Assembly (NCBI GenBank): GCA_032718865.1 | Contig: JALUTQ010000046.1 | Span: 1,116,001-1,180,000 of the forward strand | Length of the DNA: 64,000 nt | Origin: Tilletia caries | Taxonomy: Eukaryota > Basidiomycota > Exobasidiomycetes > Tilletiales > Tilletiaceae | Reading direction: 5' to 3' | Shown here: positions 11,446 through 22,742 of the stretch, in pieces | Position numbering within the stretch: the stretch's first letter is position 1 | Layout of the letters: each line of letters opens with the position of its first letter | Program-made: the position numbers and the translations under genes | The notes under the pieces: model-generated | What the model saw: the letters and a program-made list of their open reading frames with translations, nothing else | The model's database searches: none | Told to the model about the DNA's origin: nothing

Positions 11446-12134
11446 TCATCGGTACGACTTCTGGCGACGTGCACGGGCACCACGTCCACCGAACTTCTTG
11501 GGCTCCATACGACGCGGGTCCGAGATCAACAGCGTCCGGTCGTACGCGATCAGCGTTTGCCGGAGTTCGAGCGCTGAGGCGGCGTCGTAGTACTTGGCGT
11601 AGTAGGCCACCAGCGACTTGGCGATTGCCTGACGGATGGCGTACACCTGCGAGGTGTGACCACCGCCGGAGACACGGACTCGGATGTCGACAGGTCTGTA
11701 TGATGAGGAAACCAGAATCAGTTTGGCATGATTCGAACCAGAATCCAGTGAAGGTGGGCTGCCGTTGGTCGCCTCCTCCATCCTGCAGCAGCACCTCCTG
11801 AGGAAGATCGGTTCCCACCAGCAGTGGCCAATGCCCCCTCTCCGCATGTCTACTGCTCCCATCCTGTCTTCGACTCCCCCACATGCTACCCCGTCCCCGT
11901 CCCCGTCCCCAGCGCAGCCCTCCCACAATCACATCCCAGACGAAATACTCACGCAAACTTGTCCTGGCCAACAACAAGCACGGGCTCGTACACCTTCCAT
12001 CGGAGCGTCTCGGGGGTGATCAAGTTCAAGGGCTGACCGTTGACACGGATGATGCCCTTGCCCTCCTTGGCGTTGGCCACGGCGGTGGCATTCTTCTTCT
12101 TGCCGAAGCAAGAGACCATTTGTTGGGCGTCCAT
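11446..12134 (-). CDS. RPS16: 40S ribosomal protein uS9 (S16)
   Basis: Two exons (12134-11953, 11695-11446) separated by a 257-bp intron give 143 residues, the normal length. The N-terminal segment [18 protein letters not shown] and the C-terminal [14 protein letters not shown] are classic uS9, with the final Tyr-Arg reaching the P-site t[23 protein letters not shown] lies in the middle. The intron is longer than most in the window, a pattern frequently seen in ribosomal protein genes. The start is the ATG of [11 protein letters not shown]. Confidence 0.97.
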
Positions 12135-13081
12135 GATGTGTTTTGAGTTGTGTGCTGCCGGAGGTTGGAGAGAAGGGGGGAACGGAGATCAGTATTGCTT
12201 GAGCTGATGGAGACGGATGAGGACTGCACCGAGGTTGGCTGAGGGTGTGCGCAGGGGTTTCCACCCATCCCAGCTGTCCGCATGCCGACGCCTCTAGGCC
12301 CATTTGCCAAGGGTCGGTATCAAACGCGCCAGACCTTTGGCACCGCTTTGGGAAGAGCGACTCCGCCCAGTGTGAACCGCATGCTCGATGCTCAACAGTC
12401 TCTTGGTCCTGCCTCTGCTACGCAGCCAGCAGTGCCGTCCGCCTAGCGCACTCCGTGGCCGTACCAGCCGAAGTGACCCCACCGACCCGACCCGACCCGT
12501 CCCCGTTGATGCCCTGCCCTGCCCCGCGCGCAGCCTCCGCTTCCTCGATGCCGACAGGTGATGCTTACAGGTTGTGAGTCTGCTTGATGAGAAACGACCT
12601 CTTGCCTTGACGATGACTGCAGCAGCTGAACCTTCGCGCGATGGGTGTGAGTGAGTGCAGCAGCGAATTCTTGGACTGCGACGTTCAGTTTTCAAACTCC
12701 GCTCCAGCATTTTCTCGGCCGAGAGGGACCGTGCCATGTGGCAAAAGAGCGCAGGACGCGAGCGAGGGAAAAATTGTTGCGGGCGTGATCACTCAGAACT
12801 GGCAAAAGCTGACCGCATGATCATTGGTCGAGCTCATACGCTGGTCGCTGGCTCATAGAAAGGTAACGCAGATGGCGGGCCCGGCTCATGAGCATACGGC
12901 ACGAGCTGGGCGCGCTGATCAGTCGGTGAGGCCAGGATGGATGAAATGCACAAAGAACTAGAGAAGCTCTGCATTGAGAAAGGAGAAAATGCATACTGCT
13001 GGGGGGATGTGGAGGGGGGGAAAAGAACAACACGCTGGAGAGGGCGAATGGGGGGAAGAGTGGGAGGGGGTAGCTGGACGC
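12135..13081. other. Intergenic region between uS3 (3' end) and uS9 (5' end), no gene seen
   Basis: The 947-bp gap should contain the uS9 promoter and the uS3 3' UTR and terminator. Open frames here show no domain or plausible composition. Confidence 0.5.
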
Positions 13082-13945
13082 CTAGTAGGCAGCCTGAGCC
13101 TGCTCAACAGGGGCCTCCTGTTGCTGGCCCTCCTGCGGCTGCTGTGCCTGTTGAGGAGGCAGCTCGGCAACGGGGGCGCCGCGAGACTCGGATGAGGGGG
13201 CGCCGACGGGGGCCTCCTCCTTGGGCTCGAGGATGGTGACAGCGTCGGGCAAGGGGAAGGGCTTGCCGGACTTTCCGGTAGGGTCCCAGCCGTGCATGCT
13301 GAGAAAAGAAGAAGAGGGGATCAGCCTCACTGCGCGGGGGAGAGGGCGAACGCGCGATTGGGAAATGATGGATACTCACATCTTGACCTTGATGCCGAGG
13401 ACACCCTGCTTCATCAGGACGTGGCGGACAGCCTCGTCAACGAAGTCGCGGACAGGCTGACCGGAGTGGATCATGAAACCGTCGGTGAACTTCATGCTCT
13501 TGGCACGAGCAGCACGGAGCTTGCCGGACACGATGACCTCGCAACCCTTAGCGCCGGACTCCATGACGAACCGAAGCACACCGTACGCCGCACGACGGAC
13601 AGCGAGCCCACCGAGGAGCTTGTAGCGGAGCGACTCGCACTGCGCGACGGCGTGCAGACCGCGGTTCTGGACCTTCTCCGCGAAGAGCTCGAGGCTGCCC
13701 TCGGGGAACTTCCATCGGTGAGCAACGAGGGCGGTAAGCTCGCGAATCCGACGTCCGCGGTCACCGAGGACCTCCTGGGTGTGGGTGGCACGGATGATGA
13801 TCTCGGTGCGGGCGTGGGTGACGCGGACCTCGCAGCCGGAGTAGCCCTCGGCGAAGAGCTCGCGGGAGAAGAACTCGTTGAGCTCGGCGGAGAAGACTCC
13901 GTCGGCGACGAACTTCCTGCGCTTGGAGATGTTTGCGGAGGCCAT
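13082..13945 (-). CDS. RPS3: 40S ribosomal protein uS3 (S3)
   Basis: Two exons (13945-13380, 13298-13082) give 260 residues. It starts [18 protein letters not shown] and carries a KH domain around [20 protein letters not shown] with the GxRGRRI loop. The central uS3 block includes [22 protein letters not shown]. The intron splits GIKVK-IMHGWDP, and removing it with its GTGAGT and CTCAG ends restores the conserved reading. The Ala/Gln/Pro-rich tail is the usual variable C-terminus. uS3 lines the mRNA entry channel of the 40S subunit. Confidence 0.97.
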
Positions 13946-14673
13946 TTTCGGTAGGGAAGGTGGCTTCTTGAGGGGGGCGAGGGTCTTGAGGATGAGGATG
14001 AGGGCGGGCAGCTTGACGGCGAGGACCAGGCGAGCGATGTTTCTTCTTGGGTGAGACTCTCGGAGTCGACGCAGGGAGTCTCCGATCAACACGTGACTAC
14101 TGTCGGCCGAAAGAAGCCTGCCCGCGCTCAGGCTCAGGTATAAAAAGAGCAAGGAAAGCGGCTCGAACTTCCGTTCTGCTTCCTCCAATTGAATAACCGG
14201 TTGCAGCTTTTCTAGAGTCGCGTGCACGCCGCCCCTCTCCTCATCCTCGGATCAGGAGCAGCTCTTCCACGGCGAAGCAGGTGCTCGCCGCAACCAAGAG
14301 CAACCCATCGCGCTCTCGGGCGTGGGATCTGCACGTTCGGGTCATTCTCCTGGTCGCTCCCCTGTAGTTGCGCAGGAGTCGAATCTGCTTATTATCAGCT
14401 TCTTTTCCTCTTCCTCTTCTTTCCTTGTACCCTACCCTTCCTTGCCTTGCTCGTCGAGAGCCTTGCCAAATCATCCAAGTTCTTCTTCTTCCGCCTGTGT
14501 TCTGTGCCGATCTGGTCGCGTTAGAAGATTCTTTGCCTGATCCCAGCGACGAGCCCGTGCGTCCCGACCACCACCACACACACGACACAGGCAGCCTCCA
14601 AGGCCCGAGCCGCAAGCGGAAGGATCAACGACGGAGAACACGCGCAGCGCGACCTTGCGCGGGAACGAAAATC
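13946..14673. promoter_or_regulatory. Divergent promoter region of uS3 and SEN54
   Basis: 728 bp between divergent starts. A TATAAAA box-like element occurs at about 14139-14145 on the plus strand, too far from the SEN54 ATG to be assigned with confidence. No other gene is seen. Confidence 0.4.
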
Positions 14674-16924
14674 ATGACCACAATCCCATACGACCTCGAC
14701 CTCGACCTCGACCTGCGCTCCCTCTCCCAGCAAGACCCCGATGCTCCCACCGCCTCAGGCTCGGCCGAAGCTGGGCCTTCTTCCACGGCCAAGCGCTCGG
14801 CAGCAGTAGCGACAGGCACGAGCGCGAGCGCAGGGTCGGGAGCAGCGGCTGGGGCGGGAGGAGCAGGCTCCGACTCCGAGGACGACGACGCTGCGCCAGA
14901 CTACCGTCTCCTCGGCAAGCTTCTCCCCAAAACCCACCACCACGCCGCCGCCGCCGCCTCCGAAGACGCTCCCTCCCCAAGCGACTCCCTATCCCAGGCC
15001 CGAGGTACGCCCGAGGGCAAGAAGGCCAGTAATGCGCTCCCAAAGCGCGGAGAGAAGGACTTTGAGCCGACGGGCTTTAGAGGTCAGAGGAATGCGTTGG
15101 ATGATAGTCGGGCGGCGATGTTCGCTGCCATAGGCTCAGAGCGCAGATCGAGCAAGTGAGTTCCCCCCTCCTTTGTTTTCCTTTTCTATTCCTCCACCCC
15201 CCGATGGGTTACTGACTGAAGTATTCCTAGATCCCCATCAATAGCTACATGGGACCCCATCCTCCAACGCGCCATCCTTCACTCCTCCAAGGGCATCCTC
15301 CTCCAAGCCATGGGTCTCACAAACCGTCTGCCCCAACACGACGACCCGCCCGCGAAGATCGACGCCAACGGCACACGCTGGCCCAGAATCGTCTCCCGCA
15401 TCGAACTCAGTCCAGAAGAAACGCTCTTCCTCCTCGAACGTGGTGTGCTTGACTGTCGCCTTCGTCTTCCACTGCACGGGGATGACGAAGGAGCGGAGGA
15501 TCAGAGAAGACAGCGGGCGGGACAGTATCGGTTGGACGAAGGGAATGATGAGCTATTAGATGTCAAACGCGCCTTCGGACTCATCCTCGGCGCAGACGGA
15601 TGCTCGAAGGAGGTCTATGGGGTGTACTCCTACCTCCGCCGATTAGGGTACATCGTCCACCGAGCAACGGACGTCGATCTTGTCCGATCACGCGCGGCGG
15701 AGAAGAGTAAAGCCGATCGGGAGCATGCTGCCGGTCCGGACGATGAGGATGGGGATGAGGGTGAGAGAGTTAAGGCGGAGGGGATTGTGGCGGACCGGGA
15801 TCGGCCCCTAAGGCTGGTAACGCTCTGGGACATCATGCTGTACCTGCCCCGACGTCTGCTCCAGCTCGGGGGAGACGCGATCCGGTGGATCGGCGGATGG
15901 GCACACGCGGCAGCTGCGTGGCTTGCCGGTGTGGTTCGGCGCGTAGTCTCGCGCGTGGGTTCGACTGCCATCTTCCGCCGATCGACTCGGGTTGGCTCGG
16001 CGCGTTCGGGGGGCAGAGGTCCCGGTCTGCTGGGTATCGGTGGGCGGACTTTTTCCGACTTTGGTACGTATCTTCTCTGACCACACGGGTTCTATTGGAC
16101 CACATGCGAAAATGCGACTGACTTTTTCTACCGCGCCGCTCTCTACAGATTCTGTCTTCTCAGAGCTCCAGATCGTACCAACAGGCCACGACCTCCCCTT
16201 CCCCTCTTCCACCCAAGACCAACCAAACCAAAAACCCACCACAACCCCCTCGTCCTCCTCCCGCCAACCCACCCCACCCCCCTTCAAGCCCTTCTTCTAC
16301 GCCTGGCGTCCCGCCGGCCACTTCCGCAAATCCTACCCGCCCCCACCCGAATTCCGCATCGCGATCTGCAACGCCCGTCTCCAGCAGCACATCCCTTCCC
16401 TGTCCCAGTTCGTGCGCATGTTCGAGGAGGTGCCGATGCCCGGGATGGAGGCGCTTGATAAGGGGGATGCGGAGAGGGCGAGGGAGATGGTTAGGGTGAA
16501 TAATGCTTCGTATGGACGGGCGCAGAGTACGAAGGTGAGGGCTCCGCGTAAAGCTAGGATGGGCGGGGAGGAGGTGGGTGTGGGTGTGTCGAAGTGGGCG
16601 GAGATGGAGGGTGCGGGTGGGGTGGTGGGGTCGTTACTGAGGGCGCTCAGGATGATGCAGTACCTACTCGAGCTCGTAGGTTCGCGCCTCTTCTCGCACT
16701 GCGTGCCCGGAGCCGGCAGGTTCGGCACTCGCCGAGCACAGAGCAGTCGTGTACGAGGACCCGGCGGTGCTGGCGGAGCGGGCCGAGGGATGAATCCCTT
16801 CTTCGCCCTCAAGAGCGGTCGGCGGAACGTCATTGTTGCGGTGGTCGATCAGGGCACGACGAGCTTGATTCGGTTCGGGGAGGCTGAGTTCGCCAGGTGG
16901 AGGATGGCTGGCGCGGATCGGTAG
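14674..16924 (+). CDS. SEN54: tRNA-splicing endonuclease subunit Sen54
   Basis: Three exons (14674-15155, 15231-16063, 16149-16924) give 696 residues. The N-terminal Sen54 domain holds the ETLFLLERGVLDCR signature and the helix VYGVYSYLRRLGYIVHRA. The C-terminal end has NPFFALKSGRRNVIVAVVD followed by GTTSLIRFGEAEF, the endonuclease-like fold of this structural subunit. Sen54 pairs with Sen2 in the SEN heterotetramer that excises tRNA introns. Long Ala/Gly and charged insertions make it larger than the yeast protein (467 residues). Both introns restore frame exactly. The ATG at 14674 begins a run of Asp-Leu repeats. The overlapping upstream frame lacks similarity and is taken as 5' UTR. Confidence 0.88.
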
Positions 16925-17311
16925 CGGCGGCGAAGGCGAAGGGGGAGGGGGAGGAGGACTTTCGCACACCGAGCGCGGGCTCGACGTTAACCCCTGGCGG
17001 TCCCAGCTATACATAGACGGCCCTGAGCCTCATCTCTTCCGCAACCTTGCAAACTTTGCTCTTACACTCGGGAAACCTTGCCTACATGCACCCAGCGTCA
17101 GAGCGTCAGAGGGACAGATAGTGGGAATATTGCTATACATTATTGAAGTGACAGATAAAGATCGAGAGTGCGATGCCTGTGATAAAGGCACTGAGCAGAG
17201 GGTATGAAAACGAGGAGGAAAGCAAATGTAGAGGCACTAGGCCAGCTTCGTAGGACTTCGGCGCGCGCCTGGCGACCGAAACGTCGAATAATGGAAGGCA
17301 ACCCCTTCTTT

Positions 17312-18607
17312 TCAATCACTCAGGTACGTGAGGTCAAATGGGTCGACAGGCGTCCCTCCCGCGCTGAAGTCGAATTTCGTCCGCTCCTTCTTGACGCCCA
17401 TGGCGATCCCATCCGCCGGAAGACTCGAATCATGAGGATCCGCACTGCCTTCATCCTCCTCCTCCTGCTCCTCGCCCCGCTGCCGCCTTCGGATCTCCTC
17501 CAGCTTCTTCTGCAACCGCTCCGCCTCGGCAGCGTCCTCCTCCTCTTCCTCCCTAGTCCGTTTCTTCTTCTGCTTGGGTTTGCTTTCGTCCTCGTCCTTT
17601 GGGATGAAGTTGCGCAGTTGAAGTCCGACCCGGGTCGCGCAGTGGATTTTGAAGTCGATGGGGGTGAAGCTGTTGTCGTATGTTGGTACAACATGCCGGC
17701 TGTTGATTGTCTTGTTGAAAGTTGGACCCGTGCTTTATGGTGTTCCCAAGGAGAACATGTACGTTGATGGATGAGTACGGAGACTTGTCGGCTTGTGCCA
17801 TTGGGATGAAGGGGGATTGGACCTTTGGGCAACTCACCCAAACTGGACAGATCCCACCTTCTTCGCCTTCTCATAGATCGCCTTCTGCGGCCCAATGGGT
17901 GATTCCGAAAAGCGATCTGTCTGACAAGGCCGCGTGCTGGTGACTTTCTTGATTTCGATGTGGATTTCGCCTAGAAGAGCGACTTCTGCCGGGTCGCGAA
18001 TGCTGTCCTTCTCTTCATCTGGGGTTGTATGCTCCCTGGTCAGAACTATGCACGACACAGGCGCTGCATCTCTTCTTCTGTACTCACCTGTCACGGTAGC
18101 CTTTGAGAACATCTGTGTCGTGGGTTTGGAAAGGATGCCATTAGTTCTGACGTGCTCCCGCTTCAGAGGCTGTTGGAGATCAGGGTGCTCACCAGGGATT
18201 GAGCTTCCGTTTTGCTGATATTTCGATCCTTGATGGCGATTGGCCAATTGCTAGGCTTCAGAAGTAGGACGAGACGCGCTGTCCCCCGAGTCGCAGCCTT
18301 GCATCGTACAGGTCCACTCGATCTGCCGTGTCGAGTTTGAGTGAGAACTGCTCCCCATCGGTGGCCTCAATGACTGCGAGTGGGACATGCATGGGGAGTA
18401 CCGGTGAGTCAGTTTGACGTCGTTTGAATGCTGGGAAGCGCAGTGGGGACCTGACTTACATGCCTGTACAAAGTTCTTCTCCTGCACAACGCCATAGAAT
18501 TGCATGGGCTTTCCCGCGCTGTCGAGCACCTGAGCGGTGAATGCGTGCGCCTTGAGGATGTGGACGGGGGCCGGTGCTGCAGACGATGACGATGATGCTC
18601 CCGGCAT
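17312..18607 (-). pseudogene. DUF7918-like coiled-coil family, copy 1 (frameshifted)
   Basis: Homologous over its whole length to the copies at 26206-27913 and 30487-31924, with the same exon plan. Exon 1 is 18607-18460 (MPGASSSSS... HAFTAQVLDSAGKPM). Exon 2 carries EATDGEQFSLKL and LRLGGQRVSSY. Then come a 25-nt exon (MFSKATVT), an exon with EKDSIRDPAEVALLGEI and GPQKAIYEKAKKVGSVQF, and a last exon ending DPFDLTYLSD. Compared with the other two copies, exon 2 lacks one nucleotide near 18258-18262, giving TAC-TTC-TGA and a premature stop. Everything downstream is still open and conserved, so inactivation is recent or it is a sequencing error. The DUF7918 assignment rests on the K-K-x-G and FKIRCATRVGLQL-type segments and is my inference. 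Function is unknown. Confidence 0.7.
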
Positions 18608-20099
18608 GTTGTGCTGCTACGCTGCTGAGTTTGAGCCTGCGAGTACGGCGAAAGGTGGTGAGCAATGCCTTGTGTTGGTGTGAAGGTGATGCGGCGATGA
18701 ACGTGGAGTGTGAACCTTCTCCTTCTCGAGACCATCGCAGCTCTTCTCACACACGAACCGGAAATGGGACGCGACGCGACGTGTTTCTCACATCTTTTCT
18801 CTCTCTCAACTCAGCAACAGACAGACGATGCGATGCGGCTGGACTGACTCGGGCGGGTGACTCTTTCGCGCTCAGAGCGCAGTCGTCTGCCTTTCCTGAA
18901 GCACGCTATGGTTAAAAAGAAGCAAATGACAGGATTACCACTGCGCACTGCGGCCACACCGAATGTCGACTAGTCGCGCTAAGCTCAGACTCCAGCGAGG
19001 AAGGCGGTCGTCGTTCGGCCAGGCGAGCCGCAAGCTCGACGGCGGCGGTGGCGGTGGTTGTGAGGAATCTGGGCTGAACTGGATGATCGAACGACTGGAG
19101 TTGAGCCGGCGGGGGTGGGGTCCAACACACTTCCCCAGAACGGCGACTGCGGCTCCGTGCTTCGCCCGTTATCTGCGACACAAAGAACAGCGAGCGGTGA
19201 GCGGTGAGCGTCGCTCGTCCTTCCTTCATCCTTGGGCCTATCCGCGTCTGATCAATCAGTGATCGCTGTTGATGCTGTTGCGAGATGAGCGACACAAGAG
19301 ACGATGACACCGTGATCCTCCAGTCCAGATGTTGCCGTGGAATAATGGGTCTCGGGCAGAGGCGGCTGATTTTCCTAGATATGTTAAAGCTGTAGTCGAG
19401 TCTCTTGCCTCATATCGTCGCCACCTCATCTCATTTCATCATCTTCCTTCATGTCGGTCGAGGCCGGTCCGTAAGTGCCCGCAGCCGTTCATCCCCCACT
19501 CCGGCACTCCCCCCTCCCCTCCATCTTCATTCTTCCATTCAACTGTCAACAACGTTGCCTGTTGATTCTCTGTGGTCTGCGAGAATCTCCAATCTCCACG
19601 GCCATCGGCCAACGCGGTAAAATCACTGCCAACACTGAATCACTGACCATGACCCACTCCTGGACTTCTGACCATCTGACCAAGGTGATTTGTTGCTTGC
19701 GTAACTGACCACCGCCTCTCAGCTGTCAAGTGAGTCCTATTCTGTGCGCTTCCCTATTGATCTCTACCGGCCCGCCTGATTCGCAGCTCTATCTACATTC
19801 GACAATCATCGCTCAAAGCATCGCGTCCCTCATCTGTCTTTTTTTCTTATCGTACCATATATCGTACCATATACCCATCTCCCCTCAATTTTTGTCTTCA
19901 CTCTTCGCACATCGTTGATCATGCCATCTTTTCCTCCATCTTTCGCTTCCGCCTTCCACAAGTTTCCAGCAAGCCGTAAAGCATTACGCGCGGCAGACCG
20001 CAGCCTGCAAAATCAGCAACCAGCTTCTGTGAGTGTAGCATTCATCAATCCCCAATCTTCTTCCCTCCCTCCCCCTTCCCCCCCTCCCTTCTTGGAACA
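18608..20099. other. Gene-poor region with the first copy of a degenerate direct repeat (about 19645-20040)
   Basis: No supported gene. The segment around 19645-20040 recurs about 1.1 kb downstream (20785-21140), with diverged but clear matches such as TCATCGCTCAAAGCATC, CCATCTTTCGCTTCC and a shared ending at a GTGAGTGT splice-donor-like site. It looks like the duplicated 5' flank of the decayed secreted-protein gene that follows. Confidence 0.5.
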
Positions 20100-20717
20100 A
20101 TGAGAGTTCTGAACTTTGCCCTCGCGGCATTCGGCCTGCTGGCTAACAACGCCGTCGACGCATCCAACAGCAATCCAAACGATCCATAATCGCCCGAGCG
20201 GATGCCTCCACCGTCCTGCAGCCTGCTTCCCGGAGGCAGCACCGTCTCCATCGGCACCAAGCAGCAAGCGCAACGAAACGACCTTCACTACCAGCTCGAA
20301 GGACACGTTCGTCAAATCCTCCGTGATCTCGATCCTATCTCCCCTGCCGGCCCGAGTCAACGTCACCGTCCCGCCGGAATGTGAGTACCTCTACCTACGC
20401 TACCGACACGCCAGTCGCCAGCGGACCTTCCAAGTCAATGAGTGCCGATTGGCCGGGTACGCTGGCCTTGGCGGCCTCCTTCGACCAGATGGCCCGCAAC
20501 ATCATCTTCGAGTCGAAGAAGCTCGGCCAGAATGTCGAGGTGTGGTCCTTGGCTCGGCGGGCGAGCTGCTTGACGGACACGTACGGCATCACAGGGTGTC
20601 AAGCAGAATGACGCCCACGTTACTGTCCATTACTACTACAACAACAAGACGGTGAACGGGAAGGACTTTGTCGGCTTCTTGCAGAACAAGGATGATCGGC
20701 TTGACTTCCTCGCCTAA
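20100..20717 (+). pseudogene. Decayed small secreted protein gene (candidate)
   Basis: An ATG at 20100 opens MRVLNFALAAFGLLANNAV, a good signal-peptide shape, but the frame stops after 29 codons. Protein-like text continues in other frames: KRNETTFTTSSKDTFVKSS (about 20266-20322), then FDQMARNIIFESKKLGQNVE after a GTGAGT donor-like site at about 20380, and finally VTVHYYYNNKTVNGKDFVGF ending at a stop at 20717. The pieces look like exons of one secreted protein with at least one stop and one frameshift. An unusual splice pattern could also explain part of it. No family was recognised. Confidence 0.4.
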
Positions 20718-20784
20718 CAGGGTGTCGATCAGGTGTGTACATAGGGCTAAAAATCGTGACTGTTCCTCATTCAGACCCACCTGA

Positions 20785-21140
20785 CGCAACACTGACCATT
20801 TCCCACTTCTGGGCTTGAAGCCAAGGTGATGTGTTGCAGGTCAAGAGGTTGCTTCGTAATGTCTACCAAGTTGCAGGCCGCAGCTCTCACGTTCCATCCT
20901 GTGCTTTTTCGCTAATAATTCCCACGTCTCTATCCGCTCCGCCTTCTTCTTACGCTCAAGTCTCAACTCAACAGTCATCACTCATCGCTCAAAGCATCAC
21001 GTTCTTCACCTGCCTTTATTGCCATGTTCTTTTTTCCATCTTTCGCTTCCACACCTTTCTAGCAAGCTGCAATTTGCAAAGCATTGCGGGCCGCAGTCCA
21101 TATTCTCAACAACCGACTTATGTGAGTGTTAGAGAGTATT
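20785..21140 (+). repeat. Second copy of the degenerate direct repeat
   Basis: Matches 19645-20040 in order and orientation, with many substitutions and small indels. It ends at the same GTGAGTGT motif and is followed by a signal-peptide-like hydrophobic frame (YYAVLTFWLLPLLASLQS, about 21150-21205) with no ATG. This suggests that the promoter and first exon of the secreted gene were duplicated and then decayed. Confidence 0.55.
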
Positions 21141-22742
21141 TCCGTTCGCTACTACGCTGTTCTGACGTTCTGGCTCTTACCTCTGCTAGCGTCTCTCCAG
21201 TCTCCTGAATCTCCTAGAGACCGAGTAGCCGCCATCCTTGCGGGTGTCGAGGTCGATAGACATCCAGGAGCCCATTGCGTCCATATCCACCGTACACTGG
21301 AACATGGACGGCATCTCCGTCCCTACTCCCTCCAGGGTTGTGCGTCCTTCTTCGTCTCCCCCCACAGCTCCACCATCCATCCGATCTAATGGCGTTACCC
21401 ACTTGCGTCACGCCGCCGCCCAAGCAGGCAGCAGCAGCAGTAGTGAGTCGCGAGATCTTTTTAGGCACGTATAATTACCATGAGTGCCCTTCAGAGCAGC
21501 ATTCTCAATCAACCAGTCACATCTATGCCTCTGTTTTCTGTTCCACACTTCCTCTTACTTCATCATTCATATTTCATGCAATTCGAGCCCATTATTGATT
21601 GATTATCGATTGTCCATCGCCTGAATGCCGGAAGCCCGCCAGAATGCCACATGTTCATGACCGATTAGGTCAGTCCACATTCCACGGGCCACGGTTGGGC
21701 GGTGGGCCGAAGGCTCTTCCAGACTTGTTGAGGTTTGAAAATTATCCAGCGTGATATGTGATAAGGTGGCGGGAGCGGAGACCCTTGCGGGCTTGCGGCA
21801 CAGGCACACTCAAATTGGACGCCGAGATTGAGGGGACACTACTACTTAGCGGCGAGCGGGCGGCGTACAGTGGCGCAGAAAGTGAGACCAGTCTTAAAGT
21901 GAGCGGAGCAGCGGAGAGGCTTGCCTTTCACAGGAGAGATGGCCCTCCCAATCTCTTTGTCAATCCTCCGAATAGGTACAGCTATTGGGCAAGATTGGGA
22001 TTTGTCAATACCTTAAGGGTATTGTCGTACCTATTGCAGGTTCAGGGATTTTGGACCTATTTTAGCGCAGAAGACCACCAGACGAGTCTCACCTCACCCG
22101 TGTTTGGAGTATCTTCGACGCGACGACGCGTCAAGTCACGTGCTCAGTCCTGACCTTACAGATGCTCGGGCCCAAACGCGGCAGGATCACCGCGGGCATA
22201 GGCCCATTGAATTACGCTTGCCTGATATACTCTCCTCGCGGAATGGCAGGGCGGGGGGGGGTGGCGCACTCATCGTGTGGCCACGCTCCCAGCGTCAGCA
22301 TCCTCCGCGAGCCGGGGCAGGTGTCCAGACGACCGCCACCCATCCAGATCGCCTCCAGAAAAGGGTAGCGGGTTGGGATTGAGACTCTGAAATTTTTTAG
22401 CGTCAAAACCAAGTTTCAATTTAAAGGGATTGGGATTTTACAACAGCTTGTCAGGCGTATCTCTCAATGACAAGGCTATTGGACCCCCCCCAATAGCATA
22501 GCTGTTGTATAGCTATTGCTCTAAACAATCCTAACCCCCTTTCTCCTGTATTTGTTCGAGGCGCGCTGCTCCAGAAAACAACAAACAAATGAACAAACAA
22601 ACGCAGAAGGGGAGAAGGTGAGCGGGTATAAGAAGCTGTCGAACGTGTCGCGATCGCGTTTCCTGCGTCTGCTCCCTCTCCCCTCCCACCAACGACTGAC
22701 GAGTGATTAGTGATCCCCCAATGCAATAGCCAATAACCCAGC
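21141..22742. other. Gene-free, relatively AT-rich stretch
   Basis: No convincing coding region. It includes AT-rich patches (about 21975-22075 and 22380-22500) with short imperfect inverted motifs built on CTATTGG/CCAATAG and ACCTATTGCAGG-like words. These may be relics of a transposable element; I cannot define ends. Confidence 0.4.
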
